From Morinoia aosen (lineage: Eukaryota; Arthropoda; Malacostraca; Amphipoda; Talitridae), in the NCBI GenBank assembly GCA_030386875.1, contig CM059564.1, positions 40,506,075 to 40,570,074 on the forward strand: a DNA stretch of 64,000 bases, given 5' to 3'. The notes beneath the pieces were generated by a model. That model was not told where the DNA came from and made no database searches. It worked only from the letters and a program-made list of their open reading frames with translations. How positions within the stretch are numbered: position 1 is the stretch's first letter; every line of letters starts with the position of its first letter. This document shows positions 48,739 through 61,700 of the stretch, in pieces. A program made the translations under genes and the position numbers.

Positions 48739-49130
48739 CAGAGCGGGCCCCACGGCTGCCACAGAGCGGGCCCCACGGCTGCCACAGAGCGGGCCCCACG
48801 GCTGCCACAGAGCGGGCCCCACGGCTGCCACAGAGCGGGCCCCACGGCTGCCACAGAGCGGGCTCCACGGCTGCCACAGAGCGAGCCCCACGGCTGCCAC
48901 AGAGCGAGCCCCACGGCTGCCACAGAGCGGGCCCCACGGCTGCCACAGAGCGGGCCCCACGGCTGCCACAGAGCGGGCCCCACGGCTGCCACAGAGCGGG
49001 CCCCACGGCTGCCACAGAGCGGGCCCCACGGCTGCCACAGAGCGAGCCCCACGGCTGCCACAGAGCGGGCCTCACGGCTGTCACAGGGACCTCACGGCTG
49101 TCCCAGGGACCTCACAGCTGTCCCAGGGAT
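48739..49130. repeat. 23-bp GC-rich minisatellite abutting the finger 3-4 acceptor
   Basis: Fifteen copies of a unit starting CAGAGCGGGCCCCACGGCTG plus CCA run from 48739 to 49083, followed by degenerate 20-bp relatives (GGACCTCACGGCTGTCCCAG) to about 49130. The array ends 22 nt before the acceptor AG at 48718-48717. In the sense strand a unit has one A and one CGCT (YGCY). All open frames through it reflect the repeat. Confidence 0.97.
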
Positions 49131-52100
49131 AGGCCGCGTTACAGTCACCGTTTCCAGTTGCATCTTGAGTCCCACATCTGTCGCAGACGAGGGCTATTCC
49201 GTCACTACATGCACCAGTCATGCCAAGTGTCATCAACGCATCGAACTTGCTCTTCTCAGAGTTTAGTCCACCTTCTTTTGAAATCAATGTCATTTCTTCT
49301 CCGGAATCATTAATGCCAGATAGGTTTCAGCTCAGTTGGTTGGTGACTCCGATTAGATAAAGATAGTTGAACCATCATATTAGATAGTTTTTTTATTTCT
49401 CACAGATGGTGTATTTAGTGCGTAGGAATGGTATCGTTGACCTGAGCAGAAGGATGGCGTTCTGCAAACACTCCTTCATCTCTTCGGTGCATGGAGTGAC
49501 GGACGCACGCGTGGCCGATGGTGCTCTAGAGGACTACCGCTCACTTCCTCCATTGGATTACCTCCAAGTCCAAGTCAGTTCGCAATTGAAGAGCTTCAGT
49601 GAGCATTGAGAATCAGGGGTGCTATTCTTGGCAGTATGCAAGATACCGCTTAACCCAATGCGTTCAAAGAAATTAGGATTTTAGGGGTGAATTGCACGTC
49701 ACTCATAACGATTGTAACCCCAAAGCCAGAGCTTCAGGGTTACAATTGGATGAGCATAAAACACAAAAGTGCTGACCAATTCCAAGGACGCTGTTAGGTA
49801 AATAGGTTGAGGCATTTAAAGGAACGAGCGAGTTCTCTAGAGCCCACATATAGAGATAGAGCAGCAGCATTGGACACTTATAGAGTACTAGGGAGGGTGG
49901 TAGAAGTACTCTAAAGCGGTTGTGCTCTAAGGAAAGGTTGTGGCCACAGAAATAAAGCGTGTCTGGTGCAGGCGAACGGCCGATCCAAGTGTGGTATAGC
50001 AAAAGCACCTTTTCATCATTCCTCCTATTTTCCATTATTTATTTTGATCACAAGTAAATTATACTATTAGTTTCGGCTTTGGTTGGTTGGTGCCAATCGG
50101 TTCAGACATCTAATCCTAAACAAAGTTTGGAAACGTATACTAATCACAAATAATGGTGTAAGTTGAAACGAATAATTTGAGTGAAGTGTTTTGCCTGAGC
50201 TACCCAAAAATAAACTAGATATGAAAATTGCTGATAAATGTAAGACTTCTGATGCCAAATACGGCAGATCAAAAGTTTTGGTGGTTAATTCTAGAATCTT
50301 TGAATTATGTACAAAAGTATTATTCAACGCTTAAGATGTTTTTAAGAATGTGCAATATAATCTTAAGAAACAAAGAAAAATGCAGTTAGGATCATTCGCA
50401 GTGGGGGTAGAGCGATAATTGTGTTAGAGAAAAGATGTTAGAAAGAGACAGAGAAAGAGCACCAGGAGCAAAGCTATAGCAGCAGAAACCTGAAGTAAGA
50501 AAGTAAGGAAAGAGCAGCGAAGCACCCGGGTAAACAGCACGACAGCAGCAACATGGAAGCAAGCAACGTATTTCAAAGCAACACATACAAATGCAGTACA
50601 GGAAACGTATGTAACACGAGTAAAAGTAACAACACGCGAGGTGTCAGCAGGCATCACCTCATAAACAACGAAATGCGTGCAACACAAGTCGAAAAAGTGA
50701 CATTCAAAATTTCAGGTGGAAAGCCATTCGAATGTAACCCCAGAAGGAGAATGAGTGATATCGAGTCACAACAAATGAAACTTTTCAAGTAAAATGGAAG
50801 ATGAAGTACGCAGAGTAACAAGTTGGCCTATACATGAAGCAGTGCTGAAAGAAAGAACAGGGTAATTCGTTGTGAATAATTTGAGCGTTCTTTAGAAATT
50901 TGATAATAAAACGATCCTGTTGTAGTTGTATATTTTCCTCACACTGTCCAGACTTCAACATTTTTACAAAAGGACGCCGAATTGAATGAGCACCAACTTT
51001 AGAAAAATATTCACTTTCTGTGAGTGACAAAATACAAAAAAAAAGATACGCGCAACGCTGACATCAACAGTGAGGAATACATCCAGCGAACGAAGCAAAC
51101 AAACTGAACCCAAGAAATACAACTTCATGAAAAGAACGTGGTGTACATTCAAACTGAAACACAATTTGCTAATCCGAAGAATAAGAGGATCGAAACGAAC
51201 AGATTTCGAGAGCGAGCTCGTCAGAAAGTGAAGTCCAATGATGGTGCGTCAGGGTCAGAGCGCGGCTGCCGGTGATGTTCAAAGGGCCGGGCTTTGACGC
51301 GTGATCACGGGAGCGAGAGGCAGCAATAATACATGGACAACACAAAATAACAAGCGAACTTTAATACCCAAGCAGATACAATGCACCCGTCAAAACCATG
51401 CGGGTGCGCACACCTCGAGCTCAGAATTAAGTAGACTCTGTCTTTTATTCCTAAAGTAGACTTGATACGTCAAAATGTGGGCCAAAAAACGAACACCGGA
51501 CTTCTTGAATGAGGAAATCAGGTTGAATTAGAAACCAAGTTCATAAAAAGGAGAATGCTATGTGAGAGTAGAATTTTTTTAGATCATCAAATTTTAAAAC
51601 TAGAATTACGATTTAAAACAACTTCAAATAGTGGTTTTCATAGTCGATAATTCAGCTATTAGCACATGCTCAGAACCCCAAAATTAAAAAGCAGAACTAT
51701 GGCACCTTTCAAGAAAATTACTATAACAAATTTCTCATCTACCCCTAACATTCCCAAAACGGAAAGTTAAAAAATGTTAATACTAGCACCACGCGTACAC
51801 CTCTGCTCAAGTTTCAAAACAAATTTTAATACTCGAGCGAAACCCAGCGAATAATATGAAGATCCAACACGAAGTCCTTTATAAGTACGTACGCATACCG
51901 AGCGCCACCCCACAGAACCTCCTCACATTCCGCATGAATGTCATGCAAACTGAAGATCGCAACGACCAATGCTGCATTAGAAGAGCCTACTACTTTTCCC
52001 CCGACATGAGCCATTGTAGGGCAATCAAGCAGCTTCAAGAGCGACTGAAGAGGGGACAATAACTCGTTAAAGAAGGTCGTGGAAAATTGGCCAACGCAAC

Positions 52101-55100
52101 AGAAGCTCGAGATCAGAGGCGCCTCTCACACGCGCACAAGCGCAAGGAGAAAGCGTGGCGAGCTATGAGAGAGATCAGTGCGGCCACTTCAATTATGGCT
52201 GCCGTGCTCAGCAAGTCCAAAAACTTGCAAGCACATCCGCTACCAACTTAGCCAAACTCGAAAATAAATGAATCCATAGAGGTCTAGCACACACACCCAC
52301 TCGGAAAAAGATAAGGAAAAGAGCGAGCGCTTCACTGATGATCAGCGACAAAAGGGATCCAGCAGCATCGTAGCAGACACAAGAAAGATCATGGGCTCGA
52401 GTAACAATTGCGGTTATCAGGGAGCGGCCTATCTCTATTACGGCTTGGAGCAGGATCTAGGAGCAGGAGCAGGCGTAACTGCTAAGGGACATTACAGCAG
52501 AGTTCCATTAAGGTTCAAATAGGAGAGTCAGGCGCGGTACTTACAAGACAAGTACATCGAGACCAGGCGGGCCTGAGCACGACAATGACAAGCTTTACGA
52601 GGCCCTTGAGCGCGCTCGCCTGAACCCGAGCTGACTCAGGCTTGCCCTTCGCTCCAAGAATGAAGCGATTCGCTCTAATGACCACACCAGCGGCAATATC
52701 ACAACACCAAAGATACAAGCAACACAATCCAACCGTAGCGCAACACGGCCAGATAGAACTCGAGCAGCGAGATTTGGGGCCTTTCACGCAAGAAATGTAA
52801 GTAATGTGGTCATTCTCCAGCAACGTTTCAGTCTTAAAAAGCCAAGGCTTTGAACAAACACCGTTGTTAAATAAAAGTTCTTTGAAATACGAAGGATCCA
52901 GATACAAGGAAGTGGGAAATGGTAGCAATACAAATAGAAAGTGAAATTGCCACCAAATCCCGACGAGTCAAATGAACGTAAATCGACACCGCCTGAATTC
53001 GAGAGAATGAACAAGTGTAATGAGACTGCAAAAATTACGCCAATAATTGAACAGCTTCATTCATGTTAATGAAGCCAAGCTGACTATTGAGATCGTCTAA
53101 GAAAGAGTGAGCGCAAATGCAGTAGGGACCCACTGAACGTTTAATCTGAAAGGCATTGTGTTTGCATCGCGGCAGCCTCAATGGAGTAGCTTTAAGGGCT
53201 ATAGAAATCCGTCCTAAACGAGGCGATTTTCATTCAATATCAGATTAAGGCACGGAGATCAAGAGCTTCAATGGCGGCCCGGCATATCGATGAAAACAAA
53301 ACAGAAACAAGGCGTTCGAAAGAGCGAAATATAGACTATAAACTCAAAATCTAACCAAGAACGAACAAAAGGTGGACAGAGCTTAACTTAATTCGCTGAC
53401 GCAACCACCACAGCAGAGCACAAAAGCCAGCCCATCCCCAGAAAATATTCATTACTCCTTACTGGATGTCGATACAACATAATATGATGAACAAGCTTTA
53501 CGACTAGTTCATTTCATTGGACCGGAAAAACCATACAGAATGTCTTTACAAATTTACGCGACTTCTACAATTCAATTCAATACAACTAAAGAACCACAAG
53601 CAAAACTGCATGTGAGAAAAAAGTAAATAAAGCGACGCAGAAACGAACCACGTGGAATTGAAGAATCAGAACTTCACAAACTTCCCTAAAGATTCCTGCA
53701 CGTTTTTCACATCAATTCATTTTAGTGAAACTGAAAATTTGAGGACAGCCTAAGTCAATACGACGCTCAGTGAATGGCACGCTCCCGTGCCAGCAATTCG
53801 CGGAGGGAAGTTGGGAGAGCAAAGTTTGGAGGCAGCAGCGCCGGCGCAAGAGAACCAACTTAACATCGACAAAAACTCGGCCAGCAAACTGACCAAGTTT
53901 GATCCTAACTTGAGGTAACTCGAGGATAACTTGACAAGTGGTAGCTGCGGCCGCGCCAGTTAGCGAAGCCACACCAATTATGATACTTCACCTTCATGGC
54001 TTTTTAGAGCTTCATATTCGCTGCCCAAATATTTGAGAGGGTTTCTTTTCAGAAACTAAGAAGAATTCCATAAAAAAATTCTTGAGAAAGCCTTAAGGAG
54101 GAAAGAAGAAGCTTGAGTTCTTCGAAAAACGTGACGCTTTCAAAGTGAACGAACGGAACCGAATTTAAACGTAACCGTAATACTTTTGGTGAGCAGAGTA
54201 ATTTGAATAGGACTGAAAAAACAAGAACTCTTGTGTACACCAATTTACAGTGCAAGTTTCAGAGTTTCGAAAAGCGAATTAGTTGATCAAACAGACAACG
54301 AAAACCTTTCCGAAAACTCCGCTAGCAACTGAATTAAATCATTGTCACTAGATCTTCGATGACGACAACCTAGCTTTCAAATGCTCCTACAACTTCCCGG
54401 TTGTAAAACACTTTAGAAAACAATCAACACTCAGGAGGCGTCCTGCGTCAAGCTTTCTTTGAAGACGAGTGTAGGCATGAAGCAGTAACCCAAATTGATT
54501 TGGGCATATGTGAAGCGTTCAAAAGAAAGTCAGCGGGTTTCAATGGCATCCCTAACGACTAATGAGCTTCTCGATTCAAAGTGAGAGGCGGAAGAAGGTC
54601 TTCAGTGAGAGCAGGAGAGCTTGGTTCGGTCGCCCAGCGTACGTCGGGGACCATTGATTCCAGGACAAGATCTTTCGCAGCCACTAGGCCTGAATTACGT
54701 CAAAATCAAGCGAAACAGACAACCGTACATCGAAAGGGAAAGATAATTTTTGGTGGAAAAAATCTGCATCCGCAGAATCATAAGTTCTAATTTCATGAAC
54801 ACGGTATTACATGAAAAGATTGAAAATATAATGTACTTTACTCCCAATTCAATCGAGCTCGCTTTCTCCAATTGTGAGACTTTTTCACCTTTAAAACGGT
54901 ATCCATTCCAATGCTTAATTTCATTAATTTGAGAATGTTATTTTATGTTGTAATTTCCCATCAAATTGGAACTCATTATCAGCAACTTGGAGGACTACAG
55001 TTACCATGTAAATCAATCGATAGAAGTATACGGACAGCTTTCAACGTTTCAGAGAGATTCTTATCGATGTACCCGAGACTACTTCACAAATTCAGAAAAA

Positions 55101-56109
55101 ATGGAAAAATACCACACCAACTAATCGAAAGACAAGAATCAACTACCCTTGGAAACCAACAACTTACAAAAAACTCGCGGAAATTGAGATACACAACCAT
55201 AGGTAAAATAATTCAAACATCAATGCTCGAGAATGAACATAATTTTCCCTAACATACAAGACAAGATGGTCGGGTTAGAGCTCAACTGCATGAATCTTTC
55301 CTTGTACACGACACGCGTGTCAAAGCGACATGAAAGCGTGATATGGTGTACTAAAGCGAGCCGCGAATGCTGCATTCGTTTTGTGCAACACAGTCGGGAA
55401 AATAATAACAAAAGTTTAGTTCTAAAGAGACGTGGACAACGTGACGTCATTCCTATGATGAACCCCCCTCATATGAAAGACAGAGCAGATGATGCGTGCA
55501 ATAGAAATTGATGAATAAAATTTAGGGGAAGGGTAAACGCACACAGAAACAGATCAAAATGCAAAAAATTTCAAAAAATCATAAATTATGATAAAGAGCA
55601 ATGACTCCCAGCACGAGAGGTCACAAATGAAAATAGCATTCAGTGTTAATAAAGAAATTAATTCCCGTCAATCCTGCCCAATAAAAATGCATGTAAATAA
55701 GAGAAAAATAAACGTCGTACAGGAAAGATAAAACATGATTAGGCAAACAATAACAAGTATACTCCCAAGAACAAGGCAGAAGTGCGTAGAGTGACGTCGA
55801 GAGTACGTCTCACCGTCAACATGTGTGAGAGAGAATTAGAAAAAACGTAGCGCCACGAACAAACCAATGAGTTAAGTAACACGTACAATGTGAGAAAAAG
55901 AGTTAACGAGCTCAGGCACTCTCAATGAGAAGGCATGCTTGGTCAACAACAGGAGGAGAACGCCAAATGGTAATAACAGAACGTGCGTTCTTGCTGGGAA
56001 CGCGTATACACTGGGAGGGTGGACTCGGAGAGGACTGGAGCTAAGGAGAGGATGTCACTCTGCTGCTGGCGGTGATCTTATCACCGCAACTCATGACCAC
56101 GGATTTGTT

Positions 56110-56232
56110 AAAGTACCATGGTTCAAGTATAAGCAACCACGGTTCATGGATGGGTAAGCAACCATGGTTCACGTATAAGCAACCATGATTCATGGATGGG
56201 TAAGCAGCCATGGTTCAAGTATGGGTAAGCGA
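56110..56232. repeat. AAGCAACCATGGTTCA tandem repeat
   Basis: About five to six imperfect units of AAGCAACCATGGTTCANGTAT or GGATGGGT alternate as a dimer of about 46 bp. Confidence 0.85.
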
Positions 56233-57222
56233 ACTTTCTAAATGACTACTTCTAATATCAACGATCATTAACAATATTGTTATGTCAATCAAGATGAATA
56301 AATGTTTGGGGAGTTAAGAGGCACAGGAGAAAGGTTAAGGGGGGATCCAAAAGAGTTTGTACATTTGTTGGGTCCGCTTATGTAGTTGGACAAACTGAGA
56401 TCTGTACGGAGAGATACATCAAAGTGATCCACATGGAATTAGCTTTATTTTAAACTAACAATGAAACGATGGTGAGAAAGAGAGAGAGAGAGATAGAGAC
56501 CACGACATCACGTATGGAAGACATGAAATGGAGTCGTTTCACTTACCTTTAGGAGCCCCGAGAGGCAGGCACCCTAGCGTCACAAAAGCGACATGCTCTA
56601 TAGGAAACGAGTGAACATCTAAAGAGCCCGGACAGCCGAGCTCGCCATTCAAAAGTGCCGACGAGGCTAAACATTCTTCTACTTCTATGGACACTTTGCA
56701 TACCAAAAGTGGGCAGAACAAGTTAACATCATTCCTGGACCACGATGCATAGCCTCACGAAACGATTCTCAACGTCTCTCTAACAGAAAAAAATGTCACT
56801 CAAGACTGGAATGTAGTGTAAATTGATCAAAAATGGCACTAAGCTACAAACGTATTTATTCTATTGTTTTGACTTTTGAATGAGACTAACGTGAAGATGT
56901 GATACTAATGTGTACAAATGCTGAGATTAGTGGGAAAAAACTACTTCATCAGAAAAATAGTTTGGATTGTTTCACAGCGTGCAACAGGTAGTACACTGAT
57001 AAGTACAATAAATTTGCACTGTATAAAATATAACAAGTAACTGTCACAATATACTACTGGGTCTTAACAGTGACAGAAAATTCATTCGCGGGTAGACACT
57101 TTCCTAAAAGGGCTACTACACTTTCCTGATGGGCTAATATCGGCAAAGGCACTTAAATAAAACTACACGACAAAGCTATTAAAAACTATGAAATCAACAC
57201 TATAAATATTAATAGCACGAAT

Positions 57223-57244
57223 AACCAACCAACCAACCAACCAA
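57223..57244. repeat. (CCAA)n microsatellite
   Basis: AACCAACCAACCAACCAACC lies about 110-130 nt downstream of the linker-exon donor on the sense strand. Confidence 0.9.
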
Positions 57245-57355
57245 CTACGCTAGCTAATTCTTGAAAACTACCAAAAAAGATCTCCTCGCCAATAGAACAT
57301 AGGGCACCCAGAAATTTCCAAAGGGAGGCAGCGATCGAAAGTAGGAATTTCTTAC

Positions 57356-57538
57356 CTCTAGCCGGTCGGTGCGAGGCAGCTTCTGCGTTAGGACCTGTTG
57401 GGGGAGCACTCCCTGTAGTTGAGACGTCATGCCGTCGTTCACTCCCCCTACGGTCATGACTGGGGAGGAGCTGGCGAGGTAGGGTCCGTAGCTCCCCATC
57501 GTGGGGATGCCTTGTAAGTACGGGCTCGCCGCGGGCTG
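57356..57538 (-). CDS. mbl: muscleblind linker exon between the two zinc-finger pairs
   Basis: The exon has 61 codons and joins in phase 0 at both ends. The peptide starts QPAASPYLQGIPTMGSYGPY and ends QKLPRTDRLE. The NPYL/SPYLxGIP motif and the final K-(L/I)-x-R-(T/S)-DRLE are shared by fly Mbl and vertebrate MBNL immediately before finger 3, and the next exon opens with VCREFQRG as expected. The donor is GAG|GTAAGA, close to consensus. The acceptor reads CCGTGTTCAG|CAGCCC; because CAG is repeated (CAGCAG), a NAGNAG alternative acceptor could drop the first Gln. The linker is flexible and Pro/Gly/Ser-rich and separates finger pairs 1-2 and 3-4. A 68-bp tandem repeat begins only about 31 bp upstream of the acceptor. 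The preceding exon with fingers 1-2 was not found in the window. Confidence 0.9.
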
Positions 57539-57568
57539 CTGAACACGGAAGAAGGACGCACTTGAATT

Positions 57569-57820
57569 TGATAATTCAGTCCACCAAGTGGGACATGAAA
57601 GGCCAGTTACATATGATTTCAATGCACTTTTGTACATGATAATTCAGTCCACCAAGTGGGACATGAAAGGCCAGTTACATATGATTTCAATGCACTTTTG
57701 TACATGATAATTCAGTCCACCAAGTGGGGCATGAAAGGCAAGTTACATATTATTTCAATACACTTTTGGATTTGATAATTTAGTGATTTAAGTGCTGCTA
57801 TAAATGCAAGTTGCGTAAGC
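57569..57820. repeat. 68-bp tandem repeat abutting the linker-exon acceptor
   Basis: Copies start at TGATAATT at 57569, 57637, 57705 and 57773. The first two are essentially identical, the third has several substitutions and the fourth is degenerate. The array starts about 31 nt upstream of the acceptor at 57538, so the branch site may lie inside or next to it. Confidence 0.95.
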
Positions 57821-58398
57821 TTCCAATTAACTTCGCGAATAGGTTTGCGGTATATATAGACGCCTGTAAACTCTCGGCACAATAAGATCCTGAAAGCCGA
57901 AAGCTTCAACACAATTGTCTTGATGAAATTCAGACAGAGTGAAATGTTTCGATGTGGTTACTGAAGCAATACAAATGTCCAGGTGACCACAGTCTCACAC
58001 AGGGAGATTTTGAATGCCAATTACTTGTGCCGTAAGACGGATTCAAGTCGTACAATGGAACTGAGCAACTAAACTTTTTCTTTAATTTGGGGTGCGTGCA
58101 GCGATCTCTCTTCAAATATATGTCGTCATTGAAGTTATTGCTACGCAGGAAATGAATATATAATCTACTACGGAATTTATTTATGTCGGCTTGTACGAAA
58201 TGAAGGATCAACATGAAACAAAAACAAACATGTTCAAAAAACGCGGTATTTTCTATACCTATATCCATTAGCATTGAAACATTCGTTATAGAAGCAACTG
58301 TAACACGAAAACCATGTTCACAAGGAATATCTCCAGAGACAAGAAAACTAAGTAGGATAATACACCAAATGAGCACCCATGCTATTTACCCAGTGGGT

Positions 58399-58697
58399 CA
58401 CCAAGATACCGTACCAAAGAAGCACCCGTGCTATGTGTATCAAAGATACTGCACCAAAGGAGCACCCGTACAATGCACCCAGTGTGTATACAACATAGTG
58501 CACCAAAGGAGCACCCGTACTATGCACCCAGTGTGTATCAAAGATACTGCACCAAAGGAGCACCCGTACAATGCACCCAGTGTGTATCCAACATAGTGCA
58601 CCAAAGGAGCACCCGTACAATGCACCCAGTGTGTATCCAACATACTGCACCAAAGGAGCACACGTACAATGCACCCAATGTGTATTCCAGATACTGT
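58399..58697. repeat. 49-bp minisatellite, about 6 copies
   Basis: Units start CACCAAAGGAGCACCCGTAC and continue AATGCACCCAGTGTGTAT with CCAACATAGTG or CAAAGATACTG ends. Starts at 58452, 58501, 58550, 58599 and 58648, with a divergent first copy. 49 is not a multiple of three; overlapping open frames are repeat artefacts. Confidence 0.95.
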
Positions 58698-59061
58698 ACT
58701 CCAGAAGCAGTCATTCAAAATCTCAAGTGTGGGAAACAGATTAGATATTAGTCAGAGCCTCCTTAACTGCAACAAAGGGGTTCTAAAGAGAAGAAGGACG
58801 ATCGAAGGCACCATTTAAGATGGCGTAAAGGGAACCTGAAATCTAAGCACAAGGTGCGCTCCTGCACAAGGTCCTCTGCGCATAGAAACATCCAGTCAAG
58901 AAAGAAGGCTATAAAACAAAAGTTAAAGAAGAAAAGTGCTGAAGAACAGGACAGCAGTGAACCGAAAAAGATGGTTTTGAACAAAACAGACGAAAACACA
59001 TTTTATTTCAACAAAAAGAAGACCCACCTCTCAAGTTGGAACCTCCTATTTACCCCTGGAA

Positions 59062-59225
59062 GTGCTAATTCCTATAAATACAATAGCAGTATCTCCCTGC
59101 GCGGTAATTCCCATAGATACAATAGCAGTATCCCTCTGAGTGGTAATTACCATAGATACAATAGCAGTATCCCTCTGAGTGGTAATTACCATAGATACAA
59201 TAGCAGTATCCCACTGAGTACCAAA
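59062..59225. repeat. 39-bp minisatellite, 4 copies
   Basis: Units start ATAGATACAATAGCAGTATC and end GGTAATTACC, at 59074, 59113, 59152 and 59191, with a partial copy in front. Confidence 0.95.
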
Positions 59226-59427
59226 ACACCGAGCCGAAGGGGCACAGCACCAGGTACTCAGTTAATTACCGTGCCACTACGAGAATGGAGGTCGCGTGGC
59301 TTCAAATTTGAAAGCTTGCTGACGTAGCAGAAACACAAAAGCACAAGCAATGAACACGTGAAGTTCATTTTGACAATAAAAATTACATCAAAGAAGTAAC
59401 GACAGGTTCTTTCGAAATTTTGAAAAG

Positions 59428-59568
59428 CTACGTTAAATGCTGAAAAGCTACGTTAAATGCTGAAAAGCTACGTTAAATGCAGAGAAGCTACGTTAAATGC
59501 AGAAAAGCTACATTAAATGCAGAAAAGCTACGTAAATGCTGAAAAGCTACGTTAAATGCTGAAAAGCT
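59428..59568. repeat. 20-bp minisatellite, about 7 copies
   Basis: The unit is GAAAAGCTACGTTAAATGCT, with GCA for GCT in the middle copies. Confidence 0.95.
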
Positions 59569-61700
59569 ATATTATCCAAATCATCATTGAGATGAAACTA
59601 AATCTAAGCTATTTAGATTTTTTTATACCTCGATTCAACAGCTTTTGCTTGTTTCTAAACAAATAAAACACTCGATGTCGTATTTTTGTTTGCAGGTGAT
59701 TCACGTTGCTTTCAATAATAGCTTACTAGGTACTTTTTATACCGCTCAGAAAGGTGCCAACAGCCGGTTCTCAACCCTTGATTGAATGCAGCAGAGGAAA
59801 TAATCAGTTTTCAAAAAATTTGAATTTGAGTATTTCACTATAATTACTAATAATTCGGGAGCAAAAATAAGATGAAACCTTGTTTATTATCTTAAAAGTT
59901 TTAGAAAAAAAAAACGGAAAAAGCTTCAAAATCGAGTAAGCAAGAAACTTCGCTTATGAATGAAAAGTGACCACGACATCGAATTGCCCGCATTTCGACA
60001 TCAAAATCTGATATATCAAAGAAGCACATGTGCTCATTTCGGTCAGCAGGCAAACTCGCTACGAGTTTGAGTAGAGTTTCACAAACCCTACTGATTTCTG
60101 TCAAGCCCTGCAATATACCATACTAGATCATTCGTGCCGTTCGCACTTTAAAAATAAAAAGTCAAACGTAAAAAAGAATGAAAAAAATACAAAAATGAAT
60201 TTGATTGAATATAGTGGTAGATATCCTTTAAACTTCAAGTACCTACTGCGTCATAATAAAGGGAACTCCTAACAAATGGTTCACTCGAAAAATAATTTAA
60301 CACGCCCGTAAGCATGCATGCTTGGAAATTAATTTTTCAAGGATATGTCAGAAGCTGATCTTCTAGTCAGCGATAACTCACTCAAAAATTGCACACAGAA
60401 ATTGCAACAGAAACTCATTTCTTAAGAAAAAACGGAAAATGCTGTCAAATAGCGTTGAAAGCAGTGTAACAGAACAGGGCGGGCTGAGGCCATTCGAAAC
60501 GTACACTAGATATCACAAGGCAACCTCTAAAAGGACACAAACAGCCGAGCTATCACAGATGTGAAGGCTGGTTTTCTCTCTACATAACGGTGGAGCTGTT
60601 CTTTACGCAATCCAGAGGAAAACGGGTTTCATTTTGATTTTTTTAGAACTGATTTAAGATATAAAACGGAGAAGAAGAAAACATAACAACGAATGAGACT
60701 AAACCCACGGACAAATTCCCTCTTTATCCACAAACGGCGAAGTCGTATCTTATAAACGCAGTAAAAAAGCTTCAAGTTTCACGCCGCGCAAAGCTACACC
60801 CAACTAACCGTGTATTAGCTTAATTTTAAATGACACACAAGCGATCCACGCAATAAAAAATCCTAGCGAGTATGGCAACCATTCTATAGCGAATCTGATC
60901 ACTTTTTTTTGTACAGCGTTATTACAGCAGCCCAGAAGCTTAGGTAATTTCACCCACACCAACTTCACGCGAATTTTAAGACTTCAACTTTATCGCTGAT
61001 TTTGAGAGTCGTGATATGCCTACAATTCGGGTTAACTCTGGCACTGAGGTGAGGTAGCGCTACTGGTGTCTAGGGTGATATAATTAGCGAGTGTGTACAC
61101 AAAGTGAGGGAAATCATAAGTTATTCACAAAAGTTTCTACAATTTTTAACAACGCGGGTATTTCTCACAGAGCACTAAGTGCGAAAATCTTGGCATTAAC
61201 CAGTCACACGGTGCAGGTTTGGAAAGTAAGCCGGTTTATTCGGACAGTGCAGGATGAAGCTGAATCCATTGTCAAATTGTGGAGGTGAAGTGTTAAAGTC
61301 GGAGCAAAAAAAAAGTCATTGTTGCACGAGATATGCCCTGAAAAGAAACGATGACAATGATTTCTGCTGTGGTTACCTGATCTTCCGCATGTGACTGCAC
61401 AAAGCTATAGAAGGGAGTTACTGTTTCGGTGGATTAAGTAGTATAAACGGAGATTCATCCCTCAAAAATATTTGTTACCATCATGAAATGAATGTTGGAT
61501 TTCATACTTGAATGATGTTCAACATTTAAACCCTAAAAATCCCGTACCTCATATTTTGCTCTGAATATTTCTCAGAAACTGAGTAAAATAAATTGCGCTA
61601 CAATGAAAAAATGATTAACATATCGGAAAGAGTTGCCAAAACGAGCCGCGACCGCGCCCTCGCCCCTGCCCCGATATAGTGGAAGTTCGTTGCTTCAACT

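Larger units (their letters stand above)
48717..57355 (-). other. intron between linker and zinc finger 3-4 exons
   Basis: The intron runs from GTAAGA at 57355 to TAG at 48717. It contains the 23-bp GC-rich array at its 3' end, a small array near 56.1 kb, (CCAA)n at 57223-57244, a GA-rich tract near 56.47 kb and a possible cryptic exon near 56.55-56.69 kb. The rest (49.2-56.1 kb) is unremarkable sequence, rich in A and G on the plus strand. A degraded open stretch at 51856-52250 has no recognised similarity. Confidence 0.7.

Noticed and set aside
49081..49293. Cysteine-containing minus-strand open frame with CDRCG
   Set aside because: Short, partly inside the degenerate end of the 23-bp array, and without recognisable similarity or splice sites.
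48423..49313. 296-codon plus-strand open frame
   Set aside because: It is antisense to the zinc finger 3-4 exon and then reads the 23-bp array.
51856..52250. Possible degenerate coding fragment with two adjacent open stretches
   Set aside because: Basic, helical-looking peptide but no family recognised; a stop interrupts it and no target duplication or poly(A) tail is visible.
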